NCBI RefSeq assembly: GCF_009764645.1
Contig: NZ_RWIM01000115.1
Location: 1 to 64,000 of the forward strand
Length of the DNA stretch: 64,000 bases
Direction of reading: 5' to 3'
Source of the DNA: Pseudomonas sp. PB106
GTDB taxonomy: Bacteria > Pseudomonadota > Gammaproteobacteria > Pseudomonadales > Pseudomonadaceae
Both the position numbers and the translations under genes were made by a program. This document shows, one piece after another, positions 30,154 through 39,363 of the stretch (its first letter is position 1; each line of letters begins with the position of its first letter). The notes beneath the pieces were generated by a model that worked only from the letters and a program-made list of their open reading frames with translations, was not told the DNA's origin and ran no database searches.

Positions 30154-31230
30154 GTGAAAATTCTCGTCACCGGCGGCGCCGGGTTTATTGGCTCCGCAGT
30201 CATTCGTCACATCATCTCCAATACGACTGATGCGATCGTTAATGTCGATAAGCTGACATATGCCGGTAACCCTGAGTCGCTGGCCGAGGTCAGCCGGAAC
30301 CCGCGCTATGCGTTCGAGCGTGTCGATATTTGTGATCGTGGCGAGATCGACCGCGTTCTGCGTGAGCACCAGCCCGACGCCATCATGCACCTGGCCGCCG
30401 AATCGCATGTCGACCGTTCTATCTCCGGTCCGTCTGAATTCATCCAGACCAACATCATCGGCACGTACACGCTGCTGGAAGCGGCGCGTCATTATTGGGC
30501 TAAGCTCGATGACGCGCGCAAGGCAGCCTTCCGCTTCCATCACATATCTACCGACGAAGTGTATGGGGACCTCGAAGGTCCGGAAGATCTGTTTACCGAA
30601 ACCACGCCGTATCAGCCAAGCTCGCCATATTCGGCCAGCAAGGCCAGTTCCGATCATCTGGTGCGTGCCTGGGCGCGCACCTACGGCCTGCCGACGCTGG
30701 TCACCAATTGCTCCAACAACTACGGCCCGTGCCACTTCCCGGAGAAGTTGATCCCGCTGATCATTCTCAATGCGCTGGAAGGCAAGCCTCTGCCAGTCTA
30801 TGGCAAGGGCGATCAGGTTCGCGACTGGCTGTATGTTGAGGATCACGCGCGCGCCCTGTACAAAGTCGTGACCGAAGGTGTGATCGGTGAGACTTACAAC
30901 ATCGGTGGCCATAACGAAAAACAAAACATCGAAGTCGTGCAGACATTGTGTGCACTGCTCGATGAGTTGCGTCCGGACTCCGCGCACCGCCCCCATGCCA
31001 ATCTGATCACCTATGTTCAGGATCGTCCTGGTCACGATCAGCGTTACGCGATCGACGCCAGCAAGATCCAGCGGGAACTGGGCTGGTCGCCGGAAGAAAC
31101 CTTCGAGACTGGTATTCGCAAAACGGTCGAATGGTATCTGACCAACACCGAGTGGGTAGCTCACGTGAAGAGCGGCAGCTACCAGCAGTGGATCGACCAG
31201 AACTATGCGGATCGCTCGGGCAAGGCATGA
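30154..31230 (+). CDS. rfbB: dTDP-glucose 4,6-dehydratase
   Basis: Extended SDR of 358 residues converting dTDP-glucose to dTDP-4-keto-6-deoxyglucose. NAD motif [11 protein letters not shown], catalytic Tyr-x3-Lys in [10 protein letters not shown], active-site STDEVYGDL and sugar-binding [15 protein letters not shown] are present. GTG 30154 gives the standard N-terminus [14 protein letters not shown]; the frame is open to 30103. It is the first gene of the O-polysaccharide locus after a 225-base gap downstream of the LapA-domain gene. Its stop overlaps rmlD by four bases. Confidence 0.95.
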   Translation: MKILVTGGAGFIGSAVIRHIISNTTDAIVNVDKLTYAGNPESLAEVSRNPRYAFERVDICDRGEIDRVLREHQPDAIMHLAAESHVDRSISGPSEFIQTNIIGTYTLLEAARHYWAKLDDARKAAFRFHHISTDEVYGDLEGPEDLFTETTPYQPSSPYSASKASSDHLVRAWARTYGLPTLVTNCSNNYGPCHFPEKLIPLIILNALEGKPLPVYGKGDQVRDWLYVEDHARALYKVVTEGVIGETYNIGGHNEKQNIEVVQTLCALLDELRPDSAHRPHANLITYVQDRPGHDQRYAIDASKIQRELGWSPEETFETGIRKTVEWYLTNTEWVAHVKSGSYQQWIDQNYADRSGKA

Positions 31231-32120
31231 AAATCCTTTTGCTGGGAAAAAACGGTCAGGTCGGTTGGGAGCTGCAGCGTGCTCTGGCGCCGCTGGGCGA
31301 ACTGGTTGCACTGGATCGTCATAGCGTTAATGGCTTGTGCGGTGATCTCGCCGACCTTGAGGGGTTACGGGCGACCATTCGCCAAGTGGCGCCGGATGTC
31401 ATCGTCAATGCCGCTGCCTATACCGCAGTTGATAAAGCCGAGTCCGACACCGAACTGGCGACGCGTATCAACGAGCAGGCCAGTCGTGTCATGGCAGAGG
31501 AAGCGGCCTCGCTTGGCGCGTGGCTGGTGCATTATTCGACCGATTACGTTTTCAGCGGGCAGGGCACTACAGCCTGGCAGGAGGAAGATCCGGTTGCGCC
31601 GGTCAACTTTTACGGCGCAAGCAAGCTGGCGGGCGAGCAGGCGATCATCGCCTCAGGCTGCCGCCATCTGATTTTCCGCACCAGTTGGGTGTACGCCGCC
31701 CGAGGCAACAATTTTGCCAAGACCATGCTGCGCCTGGCCAAGGATCGCGAGAGCCTGAGCGTGATTGCCGATCAGATCGGCGCGCCTACCGGGGCGGAGC
31801 TGATCGCGGACGTCAGCGCATTGGCAATTCGTCTGGCGGTTCAGCGGCCGCAGTTGTCGGGTCTTTATCATTTGGCCGCTGCCGGTGAGGTGTCCTGGCA
31901 CGGCTACGCAAACCATGTGATCGATTTTGCCAAAGCCAATGGCGAGATTCTTGCCGTAACGGCGGTCAATCCGATCGAAACAAGCGCTTATCCAACGCCC
32001 GCTCGTCGTCCTTCGAACTCACGTTTGAATACTCGGAAGCTGCGCGACAATTTTTCTCTACACTTGCCGGATTGGCAAAGTGGTGTAACCCGAATGCTTA
32101 GGGAAGTTCTGAATAAATGA
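31227..32120 (+). CDS. rfbD: dTDP-4-dehydrorhamnose reductase
   Basis: SDR of 297 residues. It reduces dTDP-4-keto-L-rhamnose to dTDP-L-rhamnose. Dinucleotide motif [20 protein letters not shown] and catalytic YGASK are conserved. It overlaps rmlB and rmlA by ATGA four-base junctions, so the three are a single translationally coupled unit. The epimerase RmlC, needed just before this step, is not in the window. Confidence 0.94.
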   Translation: MKILLLGKNGQVGWELQRALAPLGELVALDRHSVNGLCGDLADLEGLRATIRQVAPDVIVNAAAYTAVDKAESDTELATRINEQASRVMAEEAASLGAWLVHYSTDYVFSGQGTTAWQEEDPVAPVNFYGASKLAGEQAIIASGCRHLIFRTSWVYAARGNNFAKTMLRLAKDRESLSVIADQIGAPTGAELIADVSALAIRLAVQRPQLSGLYHLAAAGEVSWHGYANHVIDFAKANGEILAVTAVNPIETSAYPTPARRPSNSRLNTRKLRDNFSLHLPDWQSGVTRMLREVLNK

Positions 32121-33007
32121 CCACGACAAATCGTAAAGGCATCATCCTCGCGGGTGGTTCGGGTACTCGTCTTCACCCACTGACACTGGGTGTGTCGAAG
32201 CAGATGTTGCCGATCTACGACAAGCCGATGATCTTTTATCCGCTGTCGGTGTTGATGCTGGCCGGCATGCGCGAAATCCTGATCATTTCCACCCCGGAAG
32301 ATTTGCCTTGCTTCCGCAAGTTGCTGGGCGATGGCAGTGTTTATGGGATCAAGCTCACCTACGCCGAGCAGCCGAGCCCGGATGGTCTGGCGCAAGCCTT
32401 TATCATCGGTGAAGAGTTCATCGGTAAAGATCCATGCTGCCTGATTCTGGGCGACAACATCTTCTACGGTCAGCATTTCTCCGACAATTTGCGTGCGGCG
32501 ACCCAGCAGGTGCAAGGCGCCACGGTGTTCGGTTACCACGTTTCCGATCCCGAGCGTTTCGGCGTGGTCGAGTTCGATGCCACGGGCCGGGCGCTGAGCA
32601 TTGAAGAGAAACCGCTGAAGCCGAAGTCCAATTATGCGGTGACCGGGTTGTATTTCTACGACAACCAAGTGGTCGATATTGCCAAGAACATCAAGCCTTC
32701 TCCACGCGGCGAGCTGGAAATCACTGACGTCAATCAGGCTTACCTGGCGCAGAAGTCGCTGAATGTCGAAATGCTTGGACGTGGATTTGCCTGGCTCGAT
32801 ACCGGTACCCACGATTCGCTGCTGGAAGCCAGTCACTTCGTGCACACCATCGAGCAGCGTCAAGGCTTGAAGGTGGCTTGCCTGGAAGAGATTGCCTTCA
32901 ATAATGGCTGGATTGACGCCGAACAGTTGGCAAAACAGGCCGACAGCCTGAAGAAAACCGGCTATGGCCAGTATCTGCAGAAACTCCTGGATTCCAGCAC
33001 TCGCTGA
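32117..33007 (+). CDS. rfbA: Glucose-1-phosphate thymidylyltransferase
   Basis: Nucleotidyltransferase of 296 residues making dTDP-glucose from dTTP and glucose-1-P. The signature [13 protein letters not shown] is near the N-terminus, with the metal-binding LGDNIFYG, the [20 protein letters not shown] substrate region and the C-terminal [13 protein letters not shown]. It is coupled to rmlD by an ATGA overlap. In this family dTDP-rhamnose is a feedback inhibitor. Confidence 0.96.
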   Translation: MTTTNRKGIILAGGSGTRLHPLTLGVSKQMLPIYDKPMIFYPLSVLMLAGMREILIISTPEDLPCFRKLLGDGSVYGIKLTYAEQPSPDGLAQAFIIGEEFIGKDPCCLILGDNIFYGQHFSDNLRAATQQVQGATVFGYHVSDPERFGVVEFDATGRALSIEEKPLKPKSNYAVTGLYFYDNQVVDIAKNIKPSPRGELEITDVNQAYLAQKSLNVEMLGRGFAWLDTGTHDSLLEASHFVHTIEQRQGLKVACLEEIAFNNGWIDAEQLAKQADSLKKTGYGQYLQKLLDSSTR

Positions 33008-33055
33008 AACCCGTTGTCTCGCCCAATTTGTCAGAACCGTGCAAGCAGGAATGGA

Positions 33056-33979
33056 ATGCCAGTAACAACTCCCCGGGTTGCAGTTTTGCTGGCTGCCTAC
33101 AACGGAATGCAGTGGATCGAAGAGCAGTTGTCTTCGATCCTCGGTCAATCGGCGGTGCACGTCACTGTACACATCAGCGTTGATGCCTCTTCCGATGGTA
33201 CCGAAGCTTGGTGCGCGGATTTTGCCGCTAGCCATCCAAATGTCTTCCTTTTGCCTTCGGGTATTCGTTTTGGTGGCGCCTCGCGCAACTTTTTTCGATT
33301 GATCCGCGATGTCGATTTGCAGGCGTATGACTACGTCTCCTTTGCGGATCAGGACGACGTCTGGCATGCGGACAAACTGCAGCGAGCCATCACTTCGATT
33401 TGCGAGCGCGGTGTCGATGCGTGTTCCAGCAATGTGACGGCGTTCTGGGAGAACGGCAGGACTCAACTGTTGCACAAGGCACAGCCGCAGACACACTGGG
33501 ATTTCCTGTTCGAGGCTGCCGGGCCGGGCTGTACCTATGTGCTGAGCACGCCATTGGTGCAGGCGATGAAACAGTCGATGTTGGCACAATGGGATGAGCT
33601 GCAAAATGTCAGCCTGCACGACTGGTACTGTTATGCCTTCGCCCGCAGCCACGGCTTTCGCTGGTATATCGATCCCCGTCCTTCGATGGACTATCGGCAG
33701 CACGAAAGTAATCAGGTCGGGGCGAACACGGGCCTTAGTCCGATGATTGCCCGCTATAAAACCATTCACGATGGCTGGTGGTTCACCCAAGTGGCTTTAA
33801 TCGCGCGTTTGACCGGGCAGGCGGGCAATCCATTCGTCGAGTCCTGGCTTGCATTGCGTCGATTGCAACTGATCAGGCTGTCGTTCTCGGCGTGGCGCTG
33901 CCGTCGTCGAGTCAGAGATCGTGCCTTGTTTTTCCTGATCTGTTGGGCGACCGCCCTTGTCGGGAAAACGGCCCAATGA
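33056..33979 (+). CDS. GT2 glycosyltransferase (rhamnosyltransferase-like)
   Basis: Family 2 (GT-A) transferase of 307 residues. It starts MPVTTPRVAVLLAAYNGMQW, has the nucleotide-binding DASSDGTEAW, and a DxD-type motif in FADQDDVWH. The later WDELQNVSLHDWYCYAFA segment fits the acceptor-site helix. This pattern resembles dTDP-rhamnose-using transferases, and three dTDP-sugar genes precede it, so rhamnose or a related 6-deoxyhexose is the likely donor; that is inference. AGGA at 33047 supports ATG 33056. It overlaps the next gene by ATGA. Confidence 0.82.
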   Translation: MPVTTPRVAVLLAAYNGMQWIEEQLSSILGQSAVHVTVHISVDASSDGTEAWCADFAASHPNVFLLPSGIRFGGASRNFFRLIRDVDLQAYDYVSFADQDDVWHADKLQRAITSICERGVDACSSNVTAFWENGRTQLLHKAQPQTHWDFLFEAAGPGCTYVLSTPLVQAMKQSMLAQWDELQNVSLHDWYCYAFARSHGFRWYIDPRPSMDYRQHESNQVGANTGLSPMIARYKTIHDGWWFTQVALIARLTGQAGNPFVESWLALRRLQLIRLSFSAWRCRRRVRDRALFFLICWATALVGKTAQ

Positions 33980-34935
33980 CGGCGCCCAAAGTGTGGGTGA
34001 CCGGGGCGAGCGGGTTCGTCGGTGAGGCGCTGGTCTTGCGTTTGCTGCTCGGGCGGAAGTATGCGCCTGTCGCGGCGGTTCGTGGCGCCAGCCGTCTGCT
34101 GGGTTTGTGTCCTGTTGCGCGGTTCGAAATGGGTGCAAGTTCGGCCGGGCAGTTGGCCGGCGTGCAGATTGTCGTGCACGCGGCGGCCCGGGTGCATGTC
34201 ATGCGCGAGACGGCAGACGATGCACTGGCCGAATTTCGACGCGTGAATGTCGATGGCACACTGCAATTGGCACGCTCGGCAGCGCAGGTCGGGGTCAAGC
34301 GCTTCGTGTTTATCAGCTCAATCAAGGTGAATGGCGAAAGCACTCCTGTCGGGCATCCTTTCACCGCGCATGATGTGCCGGCCCCGCAAGATCCTTACGG
34401 GATCTCCAAGCATGAGGCAGAGCAGGCGCTGCACCTGCTCGGCAGCGAAACCGGTATGGAGATCGTGATCATTCGCCCGCCACTGGTGTATGGGCCGGGC
34501 GTAAAGGCCAACTTTCTCAGCTTGCTCAAGTGGCTCGATAAAGGCCTGGTGTTGCCGTTGGGCGCTATTGGCAACCAGCGCAGCATGGTCGCGATCGGCA
34601 ACCTCGTCGATTTCATCGAAACCTGTCTGGAGCACCCGGCAGCGGCAGGGCAAACCTTTCTGGTCAGCGACGGCGATGATCTGTCGACACCTCGCCTGTT
34701 GCGCCGCTTGGCTTCGGCGTTGGGGAAAAAAGCGCGCTTGCTGCCCGTTCCTTCGAAACTGCTACTGATCTGCGCGGCTGCCGCCGGCAAGCGTGCAGTG
34801 GCTCAGCGAGTCTGCGAATCGTTGCAGGTCGATATCAGCAAGAACCGCGAGATGCTTGGTTGGGTGCCGCCGATTGATGTGGACACTGCCATGCGTCGTA
34901 CTGCTGGCCATTTTCTGGATACGCAAAAGTCATGA
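33976..34935 (+). CDS. NAD-dependent epimerase/dehydratase (WbpV-like)
   Basis: Extended SDR of 319 residues. Cofactor motif TGASGFVGEAL, Ser in VFISSIKVNGE and the catalytic YGISKHEAE are visible. Position directly before a WbpL-type transferase and in the same locus as WbpM is that of P. aeruginosa WbpV/WbpK. Those act on the 4-keto sugar nucleotide made by WbpM to give UDP-QuiNAc or UDP-FucNAc. Which sugar is made here cannot be told. It is translationally coupled on both sides by ATGA overlaps. Confidence 0.8.
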   Translation: MTAPKVWVTGASGFVGEALVLRLLLGRKYAPVAAVRGASRLLGLCPVARFEMGASSAGQLAGVQIVVHAAARVHVMRETADDALAEFRRVNVDGTLQLARSAAQVGVKRFVFISSIKVNGESTPVGHPFTAHDVPAPQDPYGISKHEAEQALHLLGSETGMEIVIIRPPLVYGPGVKANFLSLLKWLDKGLVLPLGAIGNQRSMVAIGNLVDFIETCLEHPAAAGQTFLVSDGDDLSTPRLLRRLASALGKKARLLPVPSKLLLICAAAAGKRAVAQRVCESLQVDISKNREMLGWVPPIDVDTAMRRTAGHFLDTQKS

Positions 34936-35957
34936 TTGCTGGTGGGTTGCTTCTTTCGATATTCCTGCTGTCCTGGGCGTTGACTTGGGGAGTGCGCCAC
35001 TACGCGCTTTCCAAAAGCCTGATGGACATCCCCAATGAGCGCAGCTCGCATTCCGTGCCGACGCCTCGTGGTGGCGGTGTGGCGATCGTTGTCGGTTTCT
35101 TGCTGGCCTTGCCTGTTCTGGGATGGCTTGGGCTGATCGATCGCCCGGCGTTGTTCGCGCTGTCGGGCAGCGGCTTGTTGGTGGCGTTGATCGGATTTGC
35201 CGATGATCACGGCCATATCGCGGCGAGATGGCGCCTGCTCGGGCATTTCGCGGCGGCCATCTGGGCGTTGTTCTGGCTCGATGGGCTGACCCCGATCGCC
35301 TTGCTCAATGGCACGCTCGATCTCGGCTGGGTAGGCCATGCTCTTGCAGCGGTGTACCTGGTGTGGATGCTCAATCTTTATAACTTCATGGATGGCATCG
35401 ATGGCTTGGCCAGTGCCGAGGCGCTTTGTGCGTGCCTGGGAAGCGCATTGATTTATGGTCTCGTGGGCCAGGTCGAGCCTGTCTGGGGCGTGCTGGCGCT
35501 GAGTGCGGCTGTTGCCGGTTTTCTGTGCTGGAACTATCCACCGGCACGGATCTTCATGGGGGATGCCGGCAGCGGTTTCCTGGGTATTGCGCTGGGCATT
35601 CTGTCGCTGGAGGCGGCGACCCGTTCGCCGCAGCTGTTATGGAGCTGGACCATACTGCTTGGCGCCTTTGTGGTCGATGCCACCTGGACGCTGTGCCGAC
35701 GCCTGCTCAATGGTGACAAGGTCTATCAGGCCCATCGCAGTCACGCCTATCAGTACGCATCCCGACAGTTCAAAAGCCACAAGGGCGTGACCCTTGCAGT
35801 GGTCGGGCTGAATGTTTTCTGGTTATTGCCATGGGCAGTGGTGGTGGCTCTAGGCATAGTGCCGGGCGTCGTCGGACTGATCGTCGCTTACGTTCCGTTG
35901 CTGTGGTTGGCCGCGAGGTTCAAGGCCGGTACACGGGAAGTGCCGTCAATCTCTTGA
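34932..35957 (+). CDS. wbpL: WbpL/WecA-type undecaprenyl-phosphate glycosyl-1-phosphate transferase
   Basis: Polytopic membrane protein of 341 residues in the MraY/WecA family. It moves a sugar-1-phosphate (HexNAc or 6-deoxy-HexNAc) onto undecaprenyl phosphate to start the O-polysaccharide. Conserved DIPNERSSHSVPTPRGGG, NFMDGIDGLA and FMGDAGSGFLG (catalytic Asp residues) are present, and about ten transmembrane helices are visible. It overlaps the WbpV-like gene. After it comes a 186-base gap, so a new promoter may serve the genes downstream. Confidence 0.92.
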   Translation: MIAGGLLLSIFLLSWALTWGVRHYALSKSLMDIPNERSSHSVPTPRGGGVAIVVGFLLALPVLGWLGLIDRPALFALSGSGLLVALIGFADDHGHIAARWRLLGHFAAAIWALFWLDGLTPIALLNGTLDLGWVGHALAAVYLVWMLNLYNFMDGIDGLASAEALCACLGSALIYGLVGQVEPVWGVLALSAAVAGFLCWNYPPARIFMGDAGSGFLGIALGILSLEAATRSPQLLWSWTILLGAFVVDATWTLCRRLLNGDKVYQAHRSHAYQYASRQFKSHKGVTLAVVGLNVFWLLPWAVVVALGIVPGVVGLIVAYVPLLWLAARFKAGTREVPSIS

Positions 35958-36143
35958 GGCTTGGCCAGGCGTGGGAGCCTGTATCGGATAATGCTATGAT
36001 TCGCGACCCCGCGCGCCCGGCACTTGTCGAGAACGCAGTTGTCGGGAATCGTGAGTGGCGAAGTGTGCGTCCGCATCCGGTTTCTTTCGTAACAACCCAG
36101 TCAGTAATTTTCATCAGTTCAATCAGTGTTGGAGCGGTATTAC

Positions 36144-37241
36144 ATGCAGCATAAGGATAATAATTTAAACTTGCTTCGGCTGATTGCTGCGCTGATGGTT
36201 CTTTACGCACACTCCTTTGCGTTCTACGGCAATGCACCGGCCGGTTTCCTCGGGCTCGCGTCCTATGGCGGCCTGGGCATCGAGATATTCTTCATTATCA
36301 GTGGCTATCTGATCGTCAAGAGCTGGGATTTCACGCCGTCGGCCGGCAACTTCTTGATCAAGCGCTCCTTGCGGATCTTTCCAGCGCTGATCGTGGTTGT
36401 TCTGATCAGCATGTTCATTCTCGGGCCAATCTTTACCACACTGTCAGTTGGCGAATATTTCTCGCATCCGCAGTTCTGGTCCTATCTGAAAAACGTCATT
36501 CTGAGCCCGGTGTTTTATCTGCCGGGCGTACTTGAGCATGCAAGGGTACCCAACGCCGTCAACGGTTCGTTGTGGAGCCTGCCCGTCGAATTCTTCATGT
36601 ACCTGGTGGTCATGAGCCTGGGTCTGCTCTTCAAGGGCGGGCGCTGGATTTATACAGCGGTAACAGCACTTTTTGCCCTTACGGTGATTTTCTGGTGCTG
36701 GCGCGATGCCCCGTTGGTGGTGATCTATGGCACCGATGTGCGTAATATCTTCCTCACCGGCATCTACTTCATGATCGGCGCCTGCTATGCCAAATGGCGA
36801 CTTGAACGCTGGTTCAGCCTCTCGGGTGTTTGCGTATTGATCATGGCGACCATTGTTTTGGCGCCCTATGCCCCGGTTTCCAAGATTCTGCTTTGGCTCA
36901 CGTTGCCTTATGTGGTGCTGGCCTACGGACTGTCGAGCAGTCGATTGGGCAGTTGGGTCAATCGTGTGGGCGACTGTTCCTACGGTGTTTACATCTACGC
37001 CTTTCCGGTGCAGCAGTTCGTTCTGCTCAAGTTTCCGGAAATCTCATATCCCGTTTACCTGTTCGTTACCGTGGCCATCACGTTGGTGCTCGGTTACGCC
37101 TCCTGGCATCTGGTTGAAAAACGCGTGCTGAAATTCAAACCCAAGGACAAGTCCAGGGCTCAGGCCGGGATCGTAGAAGCCAAACCGGTGTTCGTTCCGC
37201 AAGCCGGTGAAAATCTCAAGTCGATGAGCCCGGATCGTTAA
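36144..37241 (+). CDS. Acyltransferase 3 family membrane protein (OafA-like)
   Basis: Integral membrane protein of 365 residues with about ten helices. The family start pattern is LNLLRLIAALMVLYAHS with the conserved His, then GIEIFFIISGYLIVKSW, RIFPAL and NGSLWSLPVEFFMYL. It probably O-acetylates the polysaccharide or a precursor, using cytoplasmic acetyl-CoA across the membrane. GGAG at 36131-36134 favours ATG 36144 over the upstream in-frame GTG 36126. The upstream gap (35958-36143) is AT-richer and likely carries a promoter (TATGAT at 35995). Confidence 0.88.
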   Translation: MQHKDNNLNLLRLIAALMVLYAHSFAFYGNAPAGFLGLASYGGLGIEIFFIISGYLIVKSWDFTPSAGNFLIKRSLRIFPALIVVVLISMFILGPIFTTLSVGEYFSHPQFWSYLKNVILSPVFYLPGVLEHARVPNAVNGSLWSLPVEFFMYLVVMSLGLLFKGGRWIYTAVTALFALTVIFWCWRDAPLVVIYGTDVRNIFLTGIYFMIGACYAKWRLERWFSLSGVCVLIMATIVLAPYAPVSKILLWLTLPYVVLAYGLSSSRLGSWVNRVGDCSYGVYIYAFPVQQFVLLKFPEISYPVYLFVTVAITLVLGYASWHLVEKRVLKFKPKDKSRAQAGIVEAKPVFVPQAGENLKSMSPDR

Positions 37242-37259
37242 ATGGAATTCAAGATGTCG

Positions 37260-37284
37260 TGCGGTAGTTTTAAAGCGGTAGTGA
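37260..37284 (+). promoter_or_regulatory. Two tandem ops-like elements before wzm
   Basis: TGCGGTAGTTT at 37260-37270 matches the ops consensus GGCGGTAGYNT at ten of eleven positions. AGCGGTAGTGA follows at 37274-37284 with two mismatches. Ops sites pause RNA polymerase and recruit RfaH to long polysaccharide operons. They lie in the 71-base gap before the ABC-exporter genes. RfaH itself is outside the window. Confidence 0.45.
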
Positions 37285-37312
37285 ATGCGATTGTGACGCG
37301 TGGAGATGTGCG

Positions 37313-38101
37313 ATGAGTTGGCTCAGAGGAATGCTGGCGGATCGCAGGATTCTGTTGAGCCTGGTCTCCAATGATCTACGCGCCCGTTACCTGACCAACT
37401 ACCTTGGCTTTTTGTGGGTCTTCATCCAGCCTTGCGCAACCACATTGATCCTGTGGTTCGTGTTTCAGTTCGGCTTCAAGGCAGCGCCTCACGGGGACTT
37501 TCCTTTCGTCCTGTGGCTGGTGTGCGGGCTGGTGCCCTGGTTCTTCACGGTAGAGGCGCTGAATTCCGGTTGCACGGCCGTCAAGGAAAACAGCTTCCTG
37601 GTGAAGAAGATCGTCTTCAAGGTTTCCTTGTTGCCACTGGTCAAGCTCACTTCAGCAGTACTCGTTCACGCGTTCTTTGTCTTCATCCTGCTGCTGCTGT
37701 TCGTCATCTACGGCTACGAACCAAACCTCTACTGGTTACAGGTTGGGTATTACGTCGTTTGCCTGTTCATGTTGTTGCTGGCGATAGCCTGGATTACCAG
37801 TTCGGTGGTGATTTTCTTCCCAGACCTGAGTCAATTGGTAGCGATGGCTACCCAATTCGGCTTTTGGCTGACCCCGGTGTTCTGGGACATTGATGCCATC
37901 AGCGGCCGTGCAGCTTCCTATCTGCGACTGAACCCGTTTACCTATATCGTCGAAGGCTTCAGGGATTCGCTGATTCGCGGAATCTGGTTCTGGGAACGCC
38001 CCACGCAAACCCTGATTTTTTGGGGCGTAATGATTGTCCTCGCGCTGGTGGGCTGGCGCACATTCAAAAAATTAAGACCCCACTTTGCGGATGTTTTGTA
38101 A
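37313..38101 (+). CDS. wzm: O-polysaccharide ABC transporter permease
   Basis: ABC-2 type permease of 262 residues with six transmembrane helices. The pattern is MSWLRGMLADRRILLSLVSNDLRARYLTNYLGFLWVFIQP (split here only for description) followed by LVPWFF and LTPVFWD. With Wzt it exports lipid-linked polysaccharide to the periplasm. The GGAGATGTGCG before the ATG is a good ribosome site. The stop shares one base with the wzt start. Confidence 0.93.
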   Translation: MSWLRGMLADRRILLSLVSNDLRARYLTNYLGFLWVFIQPCATTLILWFVFQFGFKAAPHGDFPFVLWLVCGLVPWFFTVEALNSGCTAVKENSFLVKKIVFKVSLLPLVKLTSAVLVHAFFVFILLLLFVIYGYEPNLYWLQVGYYVVCLFMLLLAIAWITSSVVIFFPDLSQLVAMATQFGFWLTPVFWDIDAISGRAASYLRLNPFTYIVEGFRDSLIRGIWFWERPTQTLIFWGVMIVLALVGWRTFKKLRPHFADVL

Positions 38102-39360
38102 TGAATGCAGTGAATGAGAGCGCAATCAGCGTCCGTAATGTCAGCAAGGTGTATCGGCTTTACAACAAGCCGGTTGACAGGCTGGTCGAAGCTCTTTCGC
38201 TATTCGGCAAGCACCGTCACCATGATTTTCACGCGTTGACCGATGTTTCCTTCTCTGTCGAGAAAGGCCAGACCGTCGGGATTTTGGGCAAGAACGGTGC
38301 CGGTAAAAGCACCCTGCTGAAAATCCTCACCGGGGTACTGACGCCATCCAGTGGCGAGGTCACCGTGGTGGGGCGGGTCGCCTCACTGTTGGAGTTGGGT
38401 GCCGGCTTCAACCCGGATTACACCGGCGTTGAAAACATTTATTTCCAGGGGTCCCTGATGGGGTACTCCCATGCCGAAATGCAAACCCGTATTGCGGCCA
38501 TCCTGGAGTTCGCGGACATCGGCGATTTCGTCAATCAGCCGGTGCGGATGTACAGCAGCGGGATGTTCGCGCGTCTGGCGTTTTCCGTGGCGATCAACGT
38601 CGAGCCTGACGTTCTGATCGTGGACGAAGCGCTGAGCGTGGGCGATGCCGGTTTTCAGCTCAAGTGCATGCTCAAGATGAAGCACATGCAGGAGCGCGGC
38701 ACCACGATCCTGTTCGTCTCGCACGACACCCAATCGGTCATTCGTTTTTGCCAGGCGGTCATCGTGATGCAGAACGGCCAGATCATCGACTACAGCACCG
38801 ATGTTCTGACCGCGACCAAGAATTATGAAAAGAAGGTGCGTAACAGCAGTGCCGTGGCAGCACCAGCGGTAGAGGAACAGCACCTCGACATGTCCTACGA
38901 CAAGGAGCTGGGTGACATCTCGGAAGTTCGATTCGGTTCCGGCGCAGCGAAAATCAATGCCGTGGATTTCTACAGTGCCGACGGCACGCAGACCAATCAT
39001 TTCGAACCCACCGAAGACGTCAATATGCATTGCTATGTGCAGTCCGCCACGGCGCTCAAGGAGGTGGTCATGGGCTACTCGTTGCGCGACGCCAAGGGTG
39101 TCGACGTCGCGGGGGACAACACGTTGCTGGCCGGGTGCAAGTTCGATCTTGACGCCGGCGCCTACAAAATCAGCTTTTCCTTCCCGCTCAATGTCGCGCC
39201 TGGGGAATATTTCCTGTTTATCGGGATGGCCAGTCTGGACGGCGAGCGTGTTGAACTGGATCAACGTTGGCCGATGCGCAAAATCAGCGTCTCGGGTGGG
39301 CGTCAGATCGTGGGAGTCGCTTATTGCCCGTCAACAGTCAACGTTGTGAAGGTCGCTTGA
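38101..39360 (+). CDS. wzt: O-polysaccharide ABC transporter ATPase with C-terminal sugar-binding domain
   Basis: Protein of 419 residues. Residues about 8-250 are the ATPase: Walker A GKNGAGKST, a signature read as YSSGMFARLAF, Walker B VLIVDEALSVGD, then FVSHD. Residues about 275-419 form a beta-rich domain of the Wzt C-terminal type. In E. coli O8/O9a such a domain reads the modified non-reducing end of the finished chain, so export is coupled to chain termination. The terminator here is probably the next gene. Overlap with wzm is one base; the gap to the next gene is three. Confidence 0.93.
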   Translation: MNAVNESAISVRNVSKVYRLYNKPVDRLVEALSLFGKHRHHDFHALTDVSFSVEKGQTVGILGKNGAGKSTLLKILTGVLTPSSGEVTVVGRVASLLELGAGFNPDYTGVENIYFQGSLMGYSHAEMQTRIAAILEFADIGDFVNQPVRMYSSGMFARLAFSVAINVEPDVLIVDEALSVGDAGFQLKCMLKMKHMQERGTTILFVSHDTQSVIRFCQAVIVMQNGQIIDYSTDVLTATKNYEKKVRNSSAVAAPAVEEQHLDMSYDKELGDISEVRFGSGAAKINAVDFYSADGTQTNHFEPTEDVNMHCYVQSATALKEVVMGYSLRDAKGVDVAGDNTLLAGCKFDLDAGAYKISFSFPLNVAPGEYFLFIGMASLDGERVELDQRWPMRKISVSGGRQIVGVAYCPSTVNVVKVA

Positions 39361-39363
39361 ATC

